64,000 bases of DNA from Arthrobacter sp. CDRTa11 (GTDB lineage Bacteria; Actinomycetota; Actinomycetes; Actinomycetales; Micrococcaceae), in contig NZ_CP044532.1 in assembly GCF_026427775.1 (NCBI RefSeq), positions 1,116,001-1,180,000 on the forward strand. Reading direction: 5' to 3'. Positions 35,595-44,846 of the stretch are shown piece after piece. The position numbers and the translations under genes were made by a program. Under the pieces are notes generated by a model, which saw nothing but the letters and a program-made list of their open reading frames with translations, was not told the DNA's origin and made no database searches. The first letter of the stretch is position 1. The number at the start of each line of letters is the position of its first letter.

Positions 35595-37700
35595 ATGACC
35601 AGCGAGCCACAAGCCAGCACCGCCGAAGACCGCTTGAAGGGCCTGCACGAACGCCTGGGCGGGATTGCCTACGGCGGGGACTACAACCCCGAGCAGTGGC
35701 CCCGCGACGTATGGCTCGAGGATGCCCGCCTGATGCAGGAGGCCGGCGTCAACCTGGTTACCCTGGCCGTATTCTCCTGGAGCCGCCTGGAAACCTCTGA
35801 TGGAGTCTATGACTTCGGCTGGCTGGATGACGTGATGGACCTGATGCACCGGCACGGCATCGGCGTGGACCTGGCAACCCCGGACGCTGTTCCGCCTGCC
35901 TGGCTCACACAGCAGCACCCGGACATCCACCCTGTACTGGCAGACGGGACCACGTTCGGCTTCGGCTCCCGCCAGCACTTCGACGTCTCGCACCCGGTGT
36001 ACCGCCGGAAGGCCCTGGCCCTGGCGGAACGGATGGGCGAGCACTATGCCAAGCACCCCGCGCTTCGGATGTGGCACGTGGGCAACGAATACGGGCCGCT
36101 CTCCTACGGCCCCTGGGCGGACAAAGCATTCCGCGGATGGCTGCAGCAGAAGTACTCCTCGCTGGAGGACCTGAACCAGGCGTGGAGCACGGACGTCTGG
36201 GGCCAGGTCTACTCGGACTGGAGCCAAGTGGGTGTCCCGGCGCAGCCGCGGACCTGGTCCAACCCGTCGCGCCGGCTGGACTTCCACCGGTTCACCTCCG
36301 CCAGCATGCTGGATCATTACACGGCTGTTCGGGACATCCTGCGCCGCCACACGCCTGACCTGCCCATCGTCACCAACTTCATGCGCTTCTACAAAACCAA
36401 CGACTACTGGGCCTGGGCCGCCGAAGAGGACGCGGCCGCCCTGGACATTTACCCGGACCCGCGGGAAGCCGACTCGCATGTGGCGGCTGCACTGAACTTC
36501 GACCTCATGCGGTCCCTGCGCAACGGCCAGCCCTGGATGGTCATGGAGCAGGCCACGGGAGCGGTGAGCCAGTGGCCCATCAACGTCTCCAAGCTTCCCG
36601 GCAAGATGCGCCTGGGCTCGTACCAGGCCATCGCCCAGGGTTCGGATGGCATCCTGTTCTTCCAGTGGCGGCAGGCCAGGGGCGGAACCGAGCGCTACCA
36701 CTCCGCCATGGTGGGCCACGCGGGCCCTATTACCCGGATCTTCCGGGAGGTCTGCGAGCTCGGCACCGAGCTGAAGTCCCTGGCCGGCCTCACCGGCACC
36801 AGGTCCAGTGCCAAGGTGGCCATCGTCTTCGACTGGGACTGCTGGTGGGCGCTGGAACTGGGCAACTCGCCCCGGTCCGACCTGAACTATGCCCAGGAAG
36901 TCCTCCGGCTCTACCGGCCACTGTTCGACGCGAACGTCACCGTCGACTTTGTGGACACCAAGCGGGACCTCAGCCAGTACAGCCTGGTCCTGATGCCGGC
37001 CGCGTACCTCCTCACGGATGAGTCAGCCCGGCGGTTTGAGGACTACGTGTCCGACGGCGGACGCCTGGTGGTCTCCTACCTTTCCGGCATCGTCGACGAG
37101 TCCAACACCATCCGCCTGGGCGGCTATCCCGGCGCCCTCCGGAACGTCCTGGGTGCCTGGAGCGAGGAAATGCACCCGCTCGCCGGCGACGGCGAGGAAG
37201 TGAAGCTAACACTGTCCGACGGCGGTACGGCCTCCGCGGGCTACTGGACCGAGCACCTGCACACCGACGGGGCGGATGTCCTTGCCAGCTACGCGTCCGG
37301 CCGGCTCGCCGGGGCACCCGCGGTCACGCGGAACGCCTTTGGGCGGGGAAGTGCCGTCTACCTCTCGGCCCGGGTGGACGCCACATTCCTGAGCGCGCTG
37401 CTGGACGCCGAATGCAAGGCAGCCGGAGTGCATCCCGAACTGGACGGACCCCGGGGAGTCCAGGTGCGCCGTCGTGCGGGCAAGGGCAAAAGGTTCCTGT
37501 TCATGCTCAACCACAACGACGCCCCGGCGAGCGTCAACGTGGGCGGCGGCGGAACAGACCTCCTGACCGGGCACCCGGTCCAGGGCGCGGTGGAGCTCCC
37601 GCCCAGCGGCGTGCTGGTCCTTGAGGAAAACAGCGTCGAAGACACACGGCTCGAAGACAGACGGACAGCCGACGCCGCCACCAATGACACCACACGATAG
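35595..37700 (+). CDS. Beta-galactosidase, glycoside hydrolase family 42
   Basis: A 701-residue cytoplasmic retaining glycosidase with no signal peptide. The start GGIAYGGDYNPEQWPRDVW is characteristic of GH42. The acid/base is Glu165 (VGNEYGPLSYG) and the nucleophile Glu318 (MVMEQATGAVSQWP). An A-type trimerisation domain (LMPAAYLLTDESARRF onward) and a C-terminal beta domain follow. GH42 enzymes cleave beta-galactosides, often galacto-oligosaccharides from plant galactan. It leads an operon with an LplB/YtcP-type importer, suggesting the oligosaccharide is imported intact. Two ATGs are adjacent at 35592 and 35595; the second has better spacing from AAAGGA. Confidence 0.92.
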   Translation: MTSEPQASTAEDRLKGLHERLGGIAYGGDYNPEQWPRDVWLEDARLMQEAGVNLVTLAVFSWSRLETSDGVYDFGWLDDVMDLMHRHGIGVDLATPDAVPPAWLTQQHPDIHPVLADGTTFGFGSRQHFDVSHPVYRRKALALAERMGEHYAKHPALRMWHVGNEYGPLSYGPWADKAFRGWLQQKYSSLEDLNQAWSTDVWGQVYSDWSQVGVPAQPRTWSNPSRRLDFHRFTSASMLDHYTAVRDILRRHTPDLPIVTNFMRFYKTNDYWAWAAEEDAAALDIYPDPREADSHVAAALNFDLMRSLRNGQPWMVMEQATGAVSQWPINVSKLPGKMRLGSYQAIAQGSDGILFFQWRQARGGTERYHSAMVGHAGPITRIFREVCELGTELKSLAGLTGTRSSAKVAIVFDWDCWWALELGNSPRSDLNYAQEVLRLYRPLFDANVTVDFVDTKRDLSQYSLVLMPAAYLLTDESARRFEDYVSDGGRLVVSYLSGIVDESNTIRLGGYPGALRNVLGAWSEEMHPLAGDGEEVKLTLSDGGTASAGYWTEHLHTDGADVLASYASGRLAGAPAVTRNAFGRGSAVYLSARVDATFLSALLDAECKAAGVHPELDGPRGVQVRRRAGKGKRFLFMLNHNDAPASVNVGGGGTDLLTGHPVQGAVELPPSGVLVLEENSVEDTRLEDRRTADAATNDTTR

Positions 37701-37712
37701 GCAGGGGACGCC

Positions 37713-38693
37713 ATGGCAATGAGACTGGAAATTCCGCCGGAGGCGGTCACCGCTGACCAGCCCCGCGGCGCAGAACCGCCGCGGAACAAGCCCGGCGGCT
37801 GGAAGCTGGCCATCAAAAGGGACTGGAGGCTCTATACCCTGCTGGTGCTCCCGCTGTTGTACTTCGCGGTGTTCCGGTACCTGCCCATGGCCGGCAACGT
37901 CATCGCCTTCCGGCAGTTCCAGCCCGGCGGCAGCATCTTCGGAGAGAAGTGGGTGGGCCTGAAGTACGTGGTCCTGTTCATCAACGATCCCAGCTTCTGG
38001 CAGGCCTTCCAGAACACCATCATGCTGGGCGTGCTGACCCTGCTGTTCTGCTTCCCGATGCCCATCATCTTCGCGCTGATGCTCAATGAGCTGCGCTCGC
38101 AGAAGTTCAAGAAGTTCGTCCAGACCGTGGCCTACCTGCCGCACTTTATGTCCGTGGTGATCATCGCCGGCATGATCCTGCAGAACTTCTCCATGACCGG
38201 CACAGTGAACCAGATCGCCAACACTCTCTTTGGCACCACGGTGAACTTCACCCAGGACGCCGCCTGGTTCCGGCCCATGTACATCAGCTCGGAGGTGTGG
38301 CAGACCATGGGCTGGGGCGCCATCTTGTATCTCGCCGCTCTGACCCGGGTGGATGAATCGCTGTATGAAGCAGCCCGGATCGACGGCGCCAACCGGTGGC
38401 AGCAGACCTGGCACGTGACCCTGCCCGCCATCAGGCCCACCATCATTACGCTGCTGATCCTGAATATCGGCACGTTCATGGCCGTGGGCTTCGAGAAGAT
38501 CCTGCTGATCTACAACCCGCTCAACTACGAAACCTCGGATGTCATCTCCACCTACCTGTACCGGGTGGGCCTGGAATCAAGCAACTTCAGTTACGCGGCC
38601 GCCATCGGAATGTTCGAATCCGTCATCGGCCTGACGCTGATCCTCTCCGCGAACGCGATCTCAAAGCGGCTCGCAGGAACGAGCCTGTGGTGA
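37713..38693 (+). CDS. ABC transporter permease, LplB/YteP type
   Basis: A 326-residue permease with a basic N-terminal tail, six hydrophobic segments (LYTLLVLPLLYFAVFRYLP first) and the EAA loop SLYEAARIDGANRWQQTWHV near residue 215. The FRYLPMAGNVIAF segment is typical of the LplB/YteP group, which imports complex oligosaccharides, for example pectin or galactan fragments. The gene starts 12 bp after the GH42 stop. Its own stop overlaps the next permease start (GTGA). No ATPase gene is present, again implying a shared ATPase encoded elsewhere. Confidence 0.9.
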   Translation: MAMRLEIPPEAVTADQPRGAEPPRNKPGGWKLAIKRDWRLYTLLVLPLLYFAVFRYLPMAGNVIAFRQFQPGGSIFGEKWVGLKYVVLFINDPSFWQAFQNTIMLGVLTLLFCFPMPIIFALMLNELRSQKFKKFVQTVAYLPHFMSVVIIAGMILQNFSMTGTVNQIANTLFGTTVNFTQDAAWFRPMYISSEVWQTMGWGAILYLAALTRVDESLYEAARIDGANRWQQTWHVTLPAIRPTIITLLILNIGTFMAVGFEKILLIYNPLNYETSDVISTYLYRVGLESSNFSYAAAIGMFESVIGLTLILSANAISKRLAGTSLW

Positions 38694-39601
38694 ACAAAAT
38701 TACGTCAGACAGCGGAGTGCGGGTAGCTGACCTGAAGGAATCCCGCGGTGTCAAAGCCTTCCGGATCTTCAACCTCGTGTTCCTGCTGGCAGTGGTCTTC
38801 CTGACCCTCTATCCGTTCCTGAATATCATCGCCCAGTCCTTCTCCAGCGAAGGCTTCATCAACGCCGGCCAGGTGAACCTGTTCCCGCGCGGCTTCAACG
38901 TGGAGACGTACAAACTGATCCTGGCGGACGGCACGTTCTGGAACAACTATGGCAACACGGTCCTGTACACGGTGGTGGCCACCGCCATCTCCATGGTGCT
39001 GACCACCTCGTTCGCCTACGCCATTGCCAAGAAGGACCTCAAGGGCCGCAGCCTCTTCATCGGCATTGCGGTGTTCACCATGTTCTTCAACGGCGGGCTG
39101 ATTCCCAATTACGTCCTGATCAGTTCGCTGGGCATGCGGGACTCCATCTGGGCCGTGGTGCTGCCCAACGCCATCAGCGTCTTCAACCTGCTGATCATGA
39201 AGTCCTTCTTCGAGAACATGCCGCGGGAACTGGAGGAAGCCGCGGCCATCGACGGCCTCACGCAGTACGGCGTGCTGTTCAGGGTGGTGCTGCCGCTCAG
39301 CAAAGCAATCGTGGCCACTATGGTCCTGTTCTACGCCGTGGCCAACTGGAACTCCTGGTTCCAGGCGTTCCTCTACCTGGATAAGCCGGAGCTCTTCCCG
39401 GTCACCATCTACCTGCGCAACATGATCGCCGGCGTCACCACGGCCGGGTCCGCCGGCGGGACCGTGGAGAACGTGGGCCAGATCGCCGCCAACATCCAGT
39501 CGGTCACCATCGTCCTGACCGTGATCCCCATTCTCTGTGTCTACCCGTTCGTGCAGAAGTACTTCTTTTCGGGCGTCATGCTCGGTTCCGTCAAGGAATA
39601 A
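38690..39601 (+). CDS. ABC transporter permease, YtcP type
   Basis: A 303-residue permease, partner of the LplB-type protein. It has six hydrophobic segments (IFNLVFLLAVVFLTLYPFLN first), the family stretch TMFFNGGLIPNYVLI and the EAA loop ELEEAAAIDGLTQYGVLFRV. Its C-terminus YPFVQKYFFSGVMLGSVKE is the characteristic YtcP ending. The GTG start at 38690-38692 overlaps the TGA of the upstream gene, a translational-coupling arrangement. Confidence 0.9.
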   Translation: MNKITSDSGVRVADLKESRGVKAFRIFNLVFLLAVVFLTLYPFLNIIAQSFSSEGFINAGQVNLFPRGFNVETYKLILADGTFWNNYGNTVLYTVVATAISMVLTTSFAYAIAKKDLKGRSLFIGIAVFTMFFNGGLIPNYVLISSLGMRDSIWAVVLPNAISVFNLLIMKSFFENMPRELEEAAAIDGLTQYGVLFRVVLPLSKAIVATMVLFYAVANWNSWFQAFLYLDKPELFPVTIYLRNMIAGVTTAGSAGGTVENVGQIAANIQSVTIVLTVIPILCVYPFVQKYFFSGVMLGSVKE

Positions 39602-39621
39602 CCCTTATGAAAGGACATCCA

Positions 39622-41259
39622 ATGATCTCCAAACCAGAGCTCCGCAGACGAGACTTCCTCGGTCTGGCATCCGTTGTCACCATCGGCCTGATGCTGACCA
39701 GCTGCGATTCCGATTCGGCTGAGGTGGACACCTCCAAGTCCCGCAACGGAGCGATGGACAGCTTCGGGGTGGGGGACACGTTCAAGGCGACGACGCCGCT
39801 GACGTTCAGCTTCCTCTTCAGCGACCAGCCCACGTACCCCTACAAAAAGGACTGGCTGCTGTTCACCCGGATGGCAACAGAGAACAACGTCACGCTGGAA
39901 ACCACCATTGTGCCCAGCAGCGACTATGAGCAGAAGCGCAGCCTCCTGATCAGCTCGGGCAACGCTCCGGAGATCATCGCCAAGACCTACCCCGGCCAGG
40001 AAGCGGCGTACGTCTCCTCCGGCGCCGTCCTGCCTGTCAGCGACTATGTGGATCTGATGCCGCACTTCCAGGACAAGGTCAAGAAGTGGAAGCTCGAGCC
40101 GGAGATCGCCGGTCTGACCCAGGAGGACGGCAAGTACTACGTGCTTCCGGGCCTGCATGAGGAGCTGTGGCCGGACTACTCGGTGGCGTTCCGCACGGAC
40201 ATCCTCAAGAAGGAAAACATCAGCGAGCCCAAGAGCTGGGATGAGTTCCGCGAAGTGCTGCGCAAGCTCAAAAAGGCGCATCCCGACGTCGTGCCCTTTT
40301 CCGACCGCTTCAACGGCAACAGCGTCCTGAACATCGCCGGGACGGCGTTCGGGACCGTGGCGGGCTGGGGGCTGGTGGACGGGCTCAGCTTTGACGAGTC
40401 GAAGAAGGAGTTTACGTTCGGTGCGGGTTCGCAGCAGTTCAAGGAACTGGTGACCTACTTCAACTCGCTCGTGTCCGAGGGCCTGATGGATCCGGAGAGC
40501 TTCACGCAGACCGACGATTCGGCCATCCAGAAGTTCGTCTCCGGCAAGTCGTTTGTGATCAGCGCGAACTCGCAGAACATCATCACCTACCGGACATCCA
40601 TGGAGCAGTCACTGGGCAAGGGCAACTTTGCGGTTGCCAAGATCACGGTGCCGGGCGGTCCGGCGGGCGACATCATCGGCGGATCACGTCTGGAAAACGG
40701 CATCATGCTCAACTCCTCCGTCAAGGAGAAGGACAGCTTTGTGGCTCTGATCCAGTACATCGACTGGCTGTTCTACAGCGACGAGGGCCAGGAGTTCACC
40801 AAGTGGGGCGTTGAAGGAACCACTTTCACGAAGGAGGGCGGCAAGCGGGTCCTGGCGAAGGACATCAACTTCCAGGGCCTGAACCCCGGCGGCACCAAAG
40901 ACCTCCGCGTGGAGTACGGCTTCTCCGGCGGCAACTTCGCCTACGGCGGCACCACGGAGCTGCTGCAGTCCACGTTCAACGAGGAGGAGTTGGCATTTCA
41001 GAAGGCCATGAAGTCCAAGAAGCCCAAGACTGTGGCACCGCCCGTGCCGTTCAGCGACGTGGACCGGGAGCAGGCAACCCTGGTGCTGACCCCGTTGAAG
41101 GACCACGTCAAGCAGAACACCCTGAAGTTCATCACCGGCCAGCGGGACCTGAGCGAGTTCGATGCCTACCTGAAGGAACTCGACGCGAAGGGCCAGTCCA
41201 AGTACGTAGAGTTGGCCAACAAGGCGTACAAGTCTTACCAGGCCAATACAGCCAAATAA
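39622..41259 (+). CDS. Extracellular solute-binding lipoprotein of the LplB/YtcP importer
   Basis: A 545-residue LipO/YtcQ-like binding protein. The N-terminus RRRDFLGLASVVTIGLMLTSC has a twin-arginine-type motif and a lipobox Cys, so Tat export and lipid anchoring are likely. The mature part has the typical family-1 segments (TYPGQEAAYVSSGAVLPVSD; KYYVLPGLHEELWPDYSV; YIDWLFYSDEGQEFTKWG). It binds the oligosaccharide delivered to the two upstream-encoded permeases. The ATG at 39622 with AAAGGA upstream is preferred to the ATG at 39607, which itself overlaps that ribosome site. Confidence 0.9.
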   Translation: MISKPELRRRDFLGLASVVTIGLMLTSCDSDSAEVDTSKSRNGAMDSFGVGDTFKATTPLTFSFLFSDQPTYPYKKDWLLFTRMATENNVTLETTIVPSSDYEQKRSLLISSGNAPEIIAKTYPGQEAAYVSSGAVLPVSDYVDLMPHFQDKVKKWKLEPEIAGLTQEDGKYYVLPGLHEELWPDYSVAFRTDILKKENISEPKSWDEFREVLRKLKKAHPDVVPFSDRFNGNSVLNIAGTAFGTVAGWGLVDGLSFDESKKEFTFGAGSQQFKELVTYFNSLVSEGLMDPESFTQTDDSAIQKFVSGKSFVISANSQNIITYRTSMEQSLGKGNFAVAKITVPGGPAGDIIGGSRLENGIMLNSSVKEKDSFVALIQYIDWLFYSDEGQEFTKWGVEGTTFTKEGGKRVLAKDINFQGLNPGGTKDLRVEYGFSGGNFAYGGTTELLQSTFNEEELAFQKAMKSKKPKTVAPPVPFSDVDREQATLVLTPLKDHVKQNTLKFITGQRDLSEFDAYLKELDAKGQSKYVELANKAYKSYQANTAK

Positions 41260-41280
41260 CAGCAAGAAGTAGGGCATTTC

Positions 41281-42003
41281 GTGGCACAGAAGAAGGCGGA
41301 GTACGGCTCCGGTCCGTTGTTCAGGGCGGCCGGGGTGGTGTACGGAGTCATGATGGCCGGCGTGCTTCTGGTGTTGGCCAACATGCTGCTGGTACTGGCC
41401 CCGCTGATGGTCAGCCTGGCCGGTGGCTCCACCTTGCTGGCCGCCGGCGTTGTTGCGGCTGCGCTGGTGCCCGTGGGCCCGTCGCTGGTGGCCGCCGCCT
41501 ACGCTTTCAACCGTCTGCTGGCGGGGGAGGAGACAGGAGTCTTCCGGGATTTCCTCCGCGGCTACCGCAGCAATGTCAGGCAGGCGCTCGCGGTCTGGCT
41601 GCCGTACCTGGCGGTGATGGCCGTCGTCGTCCTTAACCTGCTGCTCCTGCCCGGAACGTTCGACGCCGGGAATCCCGGCCTGGCGGCCGCCCGGGCAGGG
41701 CTGCTGGTGCTGGGGCTCCTGGTGGCGACGGCCGGTGTGACGGCAATGTTGCTGGTGGCCCGGTTTGCGTTCCGGGTTCGGGACATCCACCGGCTGTCGC
41801 TGTACTGCCTGGGCGCACAGAAGCGGGTGTCGCTGGGCAACGCCGGGATCCTGTTCATCTCGGCATTCTTGCTGACGGCCACCACCGCGGGCCTGCTGAT
41901 CTTCATCGCCGGGCCCGTGATGTTCCTGATCTGCCTGAACTCGCGGCCGCTGCTGACATTCATCGAAGCGAAGTTCACCCTTCGGGAACCGGCGCTGACC
42001 TGA
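41281..42003 (+). CDS. YesL-like (DUF624) membrane protein
   Basis: A 240-residue membrane protein with six hydrophobic segments and the DUF624/YesL layout (GPLFRAAGVVYGVMMAGVLL start, FNRLLAGEETGVFRDFLRGY loop). YesL-type genes are regularly found at the end of operons with LplB/YtcP importers for plant cell-wall oligosaccharides. Their molecular role is unknown; a transporter accessory function has been suggested. It starts with GTG 21 bp after the binding-protein stop and is the last gene of the GH42 operon. Confidence 0.82.
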   Translation: MAQKKAEYGSGPLFRAAGVVYGVMMAGVLLVLANMLLVLAPLMVSLAGGSTLLAAGVVAAALVPVGPSLVAAAYAFNRLLAGEETGVFRDFLRGYRSNVRQALAVWLPYLAVMAVVVLNLLLLPGTFDAGNPGLAAARAGLLVLGLLVATAGVTAMLLVARFAFRVRDIHRLSLYCLGAQKRVSLGNAGILFISAFLLTATTAGLLIFIAGPVMFLICLNSRPLLTFIEAKFTLREPALT

Positions 42004-42067
42004 AGGCGGCTCATGTACCTAGGTTTCTGGTGTTCGGCAGGCCGGAAGCCTGCGGCAGAATAGGGAC

Positions 42068-42586
42068 GTGACCGAGCCGAATAACGCCCCAGCCCGCAAG
42101 CCAAAAACCTTTCTCAACAGGCTCAGGAACGTTGCTTTGATGGTTCTGTTTCTCGGCATCGGACCGGCACTTATCGTGGTCGGCACCGTACTGGCCGACG
42201 CTGATGACGAACTGGCCAGGACCGGTGAACAGGTCAGCGGCACGATCGTCCGGTTTGTCGACACCAACAAAGCGTCCGACCGCAACATCCGGGTGGAGTA
42301 TCAGTCAGCGGACGGGGAGTTCCGCTACGTCTCGGCTAGCGTAGACCACGACCAGGAGCCTGTGGTGGGCGATGAGGTGACCGTGGTGTACCAGGCCGAC
42401 CAGCCGGGCCGGGCCACAGTGCTCGGTTTCGAAAGCGGCGGCGTATCCGTGCGGGGAATAGGGGTTCTCCTAATGTTTATTTTTGATGGCCTGGCCCTCG
42501 CCGTAACCATCGGCGGGATGTTCCGCAGGAGGAGCCGAAAACGGAAAGCCGCCGCCGTCGAAAGGGAGCGGATTCACCATGGCTGA
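42068..42586 (+). CDS. DUF3592-type membrane protein
   Basis: A 172-residue protein with one N-terminal and one C-terminal transmembrane segment flanking an extracytoplasmic beta-rich domain (GTIVRFVDTNKASDRNIRVE; EPVVGDEVTVVYQADQPGRA). This is the pattern of DUF3592 proteins, whose function is unknown. The basic tail (RRRSRKRKAAAVERE) should be cytoplasmic. GTG start. The 3' end overlaps the following hydrolase gene by 8 bp, so the two are co-expressed. Confidence 0.7.
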   Translation: MTEPNNAPARKPKTFLNRLRNVALMVLFLGIGPALIVVGTVLADADDELARTGEQVSGTIVRFVDTNKASDRNIRVEYQSADGEFRYVSASVDHDQEPVVGDEVTVVYQADQPGRATVLGFESGGVSVRGIGVLLMFIFDGLALAVTIGGMFRRRSRKRKAAAVERERIHHG

Positions 42587-43439
42587 CTTTGTTGAGGCTG
42601 TCCTCCACGACGGCTCGGTCATTCCTGTCACCGTTGAGGGGCACGGGCCGGCGCTGCTCCTGCCTGTGAGGCTGGAGCCGTATGCGCCTGCCGAGGCCGA
42701 GATTATGCGCAAATGGGGCGGGGATCCGGACCTCGGGCCAGTTCTGGTGGATGGACTGTCGGCATCGAACCGCCTCATCGCGGCGGACTACGAAGGACAC
42801 CGGATGGCCAACCCGGCGCCGGGCAGCCTGACCCCGGACCATCTTGCCGCTGACCTTCTGGCCATCGCAGATGCAGCCGATTCCGAATCATTCGGCTACT
42901 ACGGCTACTCCTGGCTGGCGCTGAGCGGCCTGCAGCTGGCGCTTCGCACCGACCGGCTCGGGGCGCTGGTGATGGGCGGGTTTCCTCCCCTAGGGGGACC
43001 GTACCGGAGCATGCTGGCGGTCACCCGCGCGGCGCATCTGATGTCCACCCAGGCACCTGATCCGTCGGCGGTTCCGGTGGCTGAAGCCGAACCCGGCGAC
43101 TGGGATTCTGCCGCCGTTCAGACCACGCCGGCACAAACCGGCCAGTTCGTCACGCTCTACGAAGCGCTCCAGGACTTTGACGATTCCGCCGTCCGATTGC
43201 CCCCGGGCCTGCCCAGACTCGCCTTCGCCGGCGCCGAGGACAGCATCGATTACAGCCCTCAGTGGGGCGGAGTCCAGGTGAAGATCGGTGAGCCGTTGGC
43301 CAGGCATGAGGCCGAACTGAGGGAGGCCGGCTGGGATGTGCATGTCCTCCCGGGCCTGGACCACCTGGGTGCGATGCACAGCTCCGTGGTGTTGCCCATC
43401 CTGAAGGACTGGCTTCCCAAGGTGGGCTGGGCGAAGTAG
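42579..43439 (+). CDS. Alpha/beta-hydrolase
   Basis: A 286-residue alpha/beta-hydrolase-fold protein. The nucleophile elbow appears as YYGYSWLALSGLQLA, with Ser in a G-Y-S-W rather than G-x-S-x-G context. The His of the triad probably lies in LPGLDHLGAMHSS near the C-terminus and the acid in FAGAEDSIDY. It has no signal peptide. The substrate (ester, lactone or other) cannot be predicted. It overlaps the DUF3592 gene by 8 bp. Confidence 0.78.
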   Translation: MADFVEAVLHDGSVIPVTVEGHGPALLLPVRLEPYAPAEAEIMRKWGGDPDLGPVLVDGLSASNRLIAADYEGHRMANPAPGSLTPDHLAADLLAIADAADSESFGYYGYSWLALSGLQLALRTDRLGALVMGGFPPLGGPYRSMLAVTRAAHLMSTQAPDPSAVPVAEAEPGDWDSAAVQTTPAQTGQFVTLYEALQDFDDSAVRLPPGLPRLAFAGAEDSIDYSPQWGGVQVKIGEPLARHEAELREAGWDVHVLPGLDHLGAMHSSVVLPILKDWLPKVGWAK

Positions 43440-43446
43440 ACCTGCC

Positions 43447-43770
43447 CTAGGTGTTTTGCTCCCAGTGGACGCGGATTGCCTCGGCAACGGGTCCCTGGGC
43501 GGCGTCTACGCGGAACGCAACCGGGGCCTTCCCGGTCTCCTCAATAACGGCGTCGCGGTATACCCGGCCGCAGGATGGACAGAGCGTGTAGATGTCTTCA
43601 TCCTCCGGCCACTCGGCCAGCCCGGCGGGTACCGGAGTCCTGCTGTCCCCGTGAACCGGGATGCCTTCGCTGTTGGCCTGGATCAGTCCCTCGCCGCTGA
43701 CGGTGTTCCCGCAGACGCAGACGATGGTGGTGACATCGTGACCGGTGACATCGGCGTATTCAGTCTCCAT
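43447..43770 (-). CDS. Small protein with two CxxC-type motifs, function unknown
   Basis: A 107-residue protein with a zinc-ribbon-like pair of motifs, CVCG (about residue 18) and CPSCGRVYRD (about residue 70), separated by an acidic loop (AEWPEDEDIYTL). Metal binding is likely, but no family function is recognised. The start is ATG 43768-43770; the frame is open further upstream to 44055, but that region encodes the DinB-like protein in another frame. It lies 40 bp after the DinB-like gene and is probably co-transcribed with it. Confidence 0.65.
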   Translation of the reverse strand: METEYADVTGHDVTTIVCVCGNTVSGEGLIQANSEGIPVHGDSRTPVPAGLAEWPEDEDIYTLCPSCGRVYRDAVIEETGKAPVAFRVDAAQGPVAEAIRVHWEQNT

Positions 43771-43810
43771 GAGGTCCTCCCGGGCGATGGAAGAGACATT
43801 CACTCTCAGT

Positions 43811-44329
43811 TTATGCCTGCGCGCTGGTGACGTTATTGGCCAGCAGCTGCTCGCGCAGGATGTCCGCGTGCCCGCAGTGCTGGGCGAGTTCTCGGAGCAT
43901 GTGAAGATACACCCAGCGCAGCGGGAGCGGCCCGCGCCGGTTTCCGTGGAGAAGGTCGTCGAGCCCCAGCGGCGCCGTCGCGGCCCGCGAGTTATCGCAC
44001 GCCTGCCGGTAGGCTTCCCGGACGGTGGCGATGGTGTCGCCGTCGTCGAGGACAAATGATTCGTCCGGCGTCGCAGCGATGCCGATCTCGGTGCGGGACC
44101 GGCACGTGATGGCTTCGTCGAACCAGACCTTTTCGACGAAGGTGGCGTGCTTCACCAGGCCCAGCAGCGTGGTCCGCGAGGGCACCAGGGAGCGGCGCGC
44201 CTGCTCCTCGGTGATCCCGTCCAAGCAGTCACTGAGGGCGAGGCGGTGCTCGTTGAGGAACGCCTCGAACTGGGTTCGGACTGGCTGGTTCAAGACATCC
44301 TCAGAGAGGGTAACGGGGAGGGAGGCCAT
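43811..44329 (-). CDS. DinB/DUF664-family protein
   Basis: A 172-residue four-helix-bundle protein of the DinB/YfiT/DUF664 group. The three metal-ligand histidines can be placed in GLVKHATFVEKVWF, and in YLHMLRELAQHCGHADIL near the C-terminus. Actinobacterial members include mycothiol-dependent S-transferases, so thiol-transfer or detoxification is possible but unproven. It is followed on the same strand by the small CxxC protein. Confidence 0.82.
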   Translation of the reverse strand: MASLPVTLSEDVLNQPVRTQFEAFLNEHRLALSDCLDGITEEQARRSLVPSRTTLLGLVKHATFVEKVWFDEAITCRSRTEIGIAATPDESFVLDDGDTIATVREAYRQACDNSRAATAPLGLDDLLHGNRRGPLPLRWVYLHMLRELAQHCGHADILREQLLANNVTSAQA

Positions 44330-44448
44330 GCGTGAAGTATTCCAGACTTCCTTGGGGACAAATTAGCCCGTAGCAATTCAGGATCGACGCCGGGAGGCGG
44401 GGCCTCCGCCTCATGGTGCTGGGCGCTGTTAGTGCCTATCGTGGAGCC

Positions 44449-44772
44449 ATGTCTGATACTTTCTCCTCCCTCGTGGACACGTTCAAAAACATCGGCGTTT
44501 CGAAGGCATACGGCCCACCGATCCAGGTGGGCGGGGAAGAAATCATCCCGGTTGCGCTGGTCTCCTTCGGATTTGGTGGCGGCGGGGAAGCCGGGAACGG
44601 TGCTTCCGGCGGAGGGGGAGGGGGCATGGTGGTGCCGCTGGGCGTTTACCGGAACGACGGCGGGCGCTCACTGTTCCGGCCCAACACGGTGGTTACGCTG
44701 GTCTGCCTGGTCCCGGCTATCCTGGCCGCCGGCGCCGCCGTCAGCAGGGTTGTCCGCGCGGCGAGATCATAG
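44449..44772 (+). CDS. GerW/YtfJ-family protein
   Basis: A 107-residue protein matching the GerW (YtfJ) family: FKNIGVSKAYGPPIQVGGEE at the start, VALVSFGFGGGGE with a Gly-rich loop in the middle, and a C-terminal hydrophobic segment (VVTLVCLVPAILAAGAAVS) that may sit in the membrane. YtfJ is a spore protein in Bacillus, but family members are common in non-sporulating actinobacteria, where the role is unknown. The ATG at 44449 is chosen over a GTG or ATG further upstream because homology begins here. Confidence 0.8.
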   Translation: MSDTFSSLVDTFKNIGVSKAYGPPIQVGGEEIIPVALVSFGFGGGGEAGNGASGGGGGGMVVPLGVYRNDGGRSLFRPNTVVTLVCLVPAILAAGAAVSRVVRAARS

Positions 44773-44846
44773 AAAAATTGATCATTGTCCGCCCGGTCCT
44801 GCGGGTCTAGGGTGGGCCAATAGTCACTCCCTGTCCAGGAGGAATC

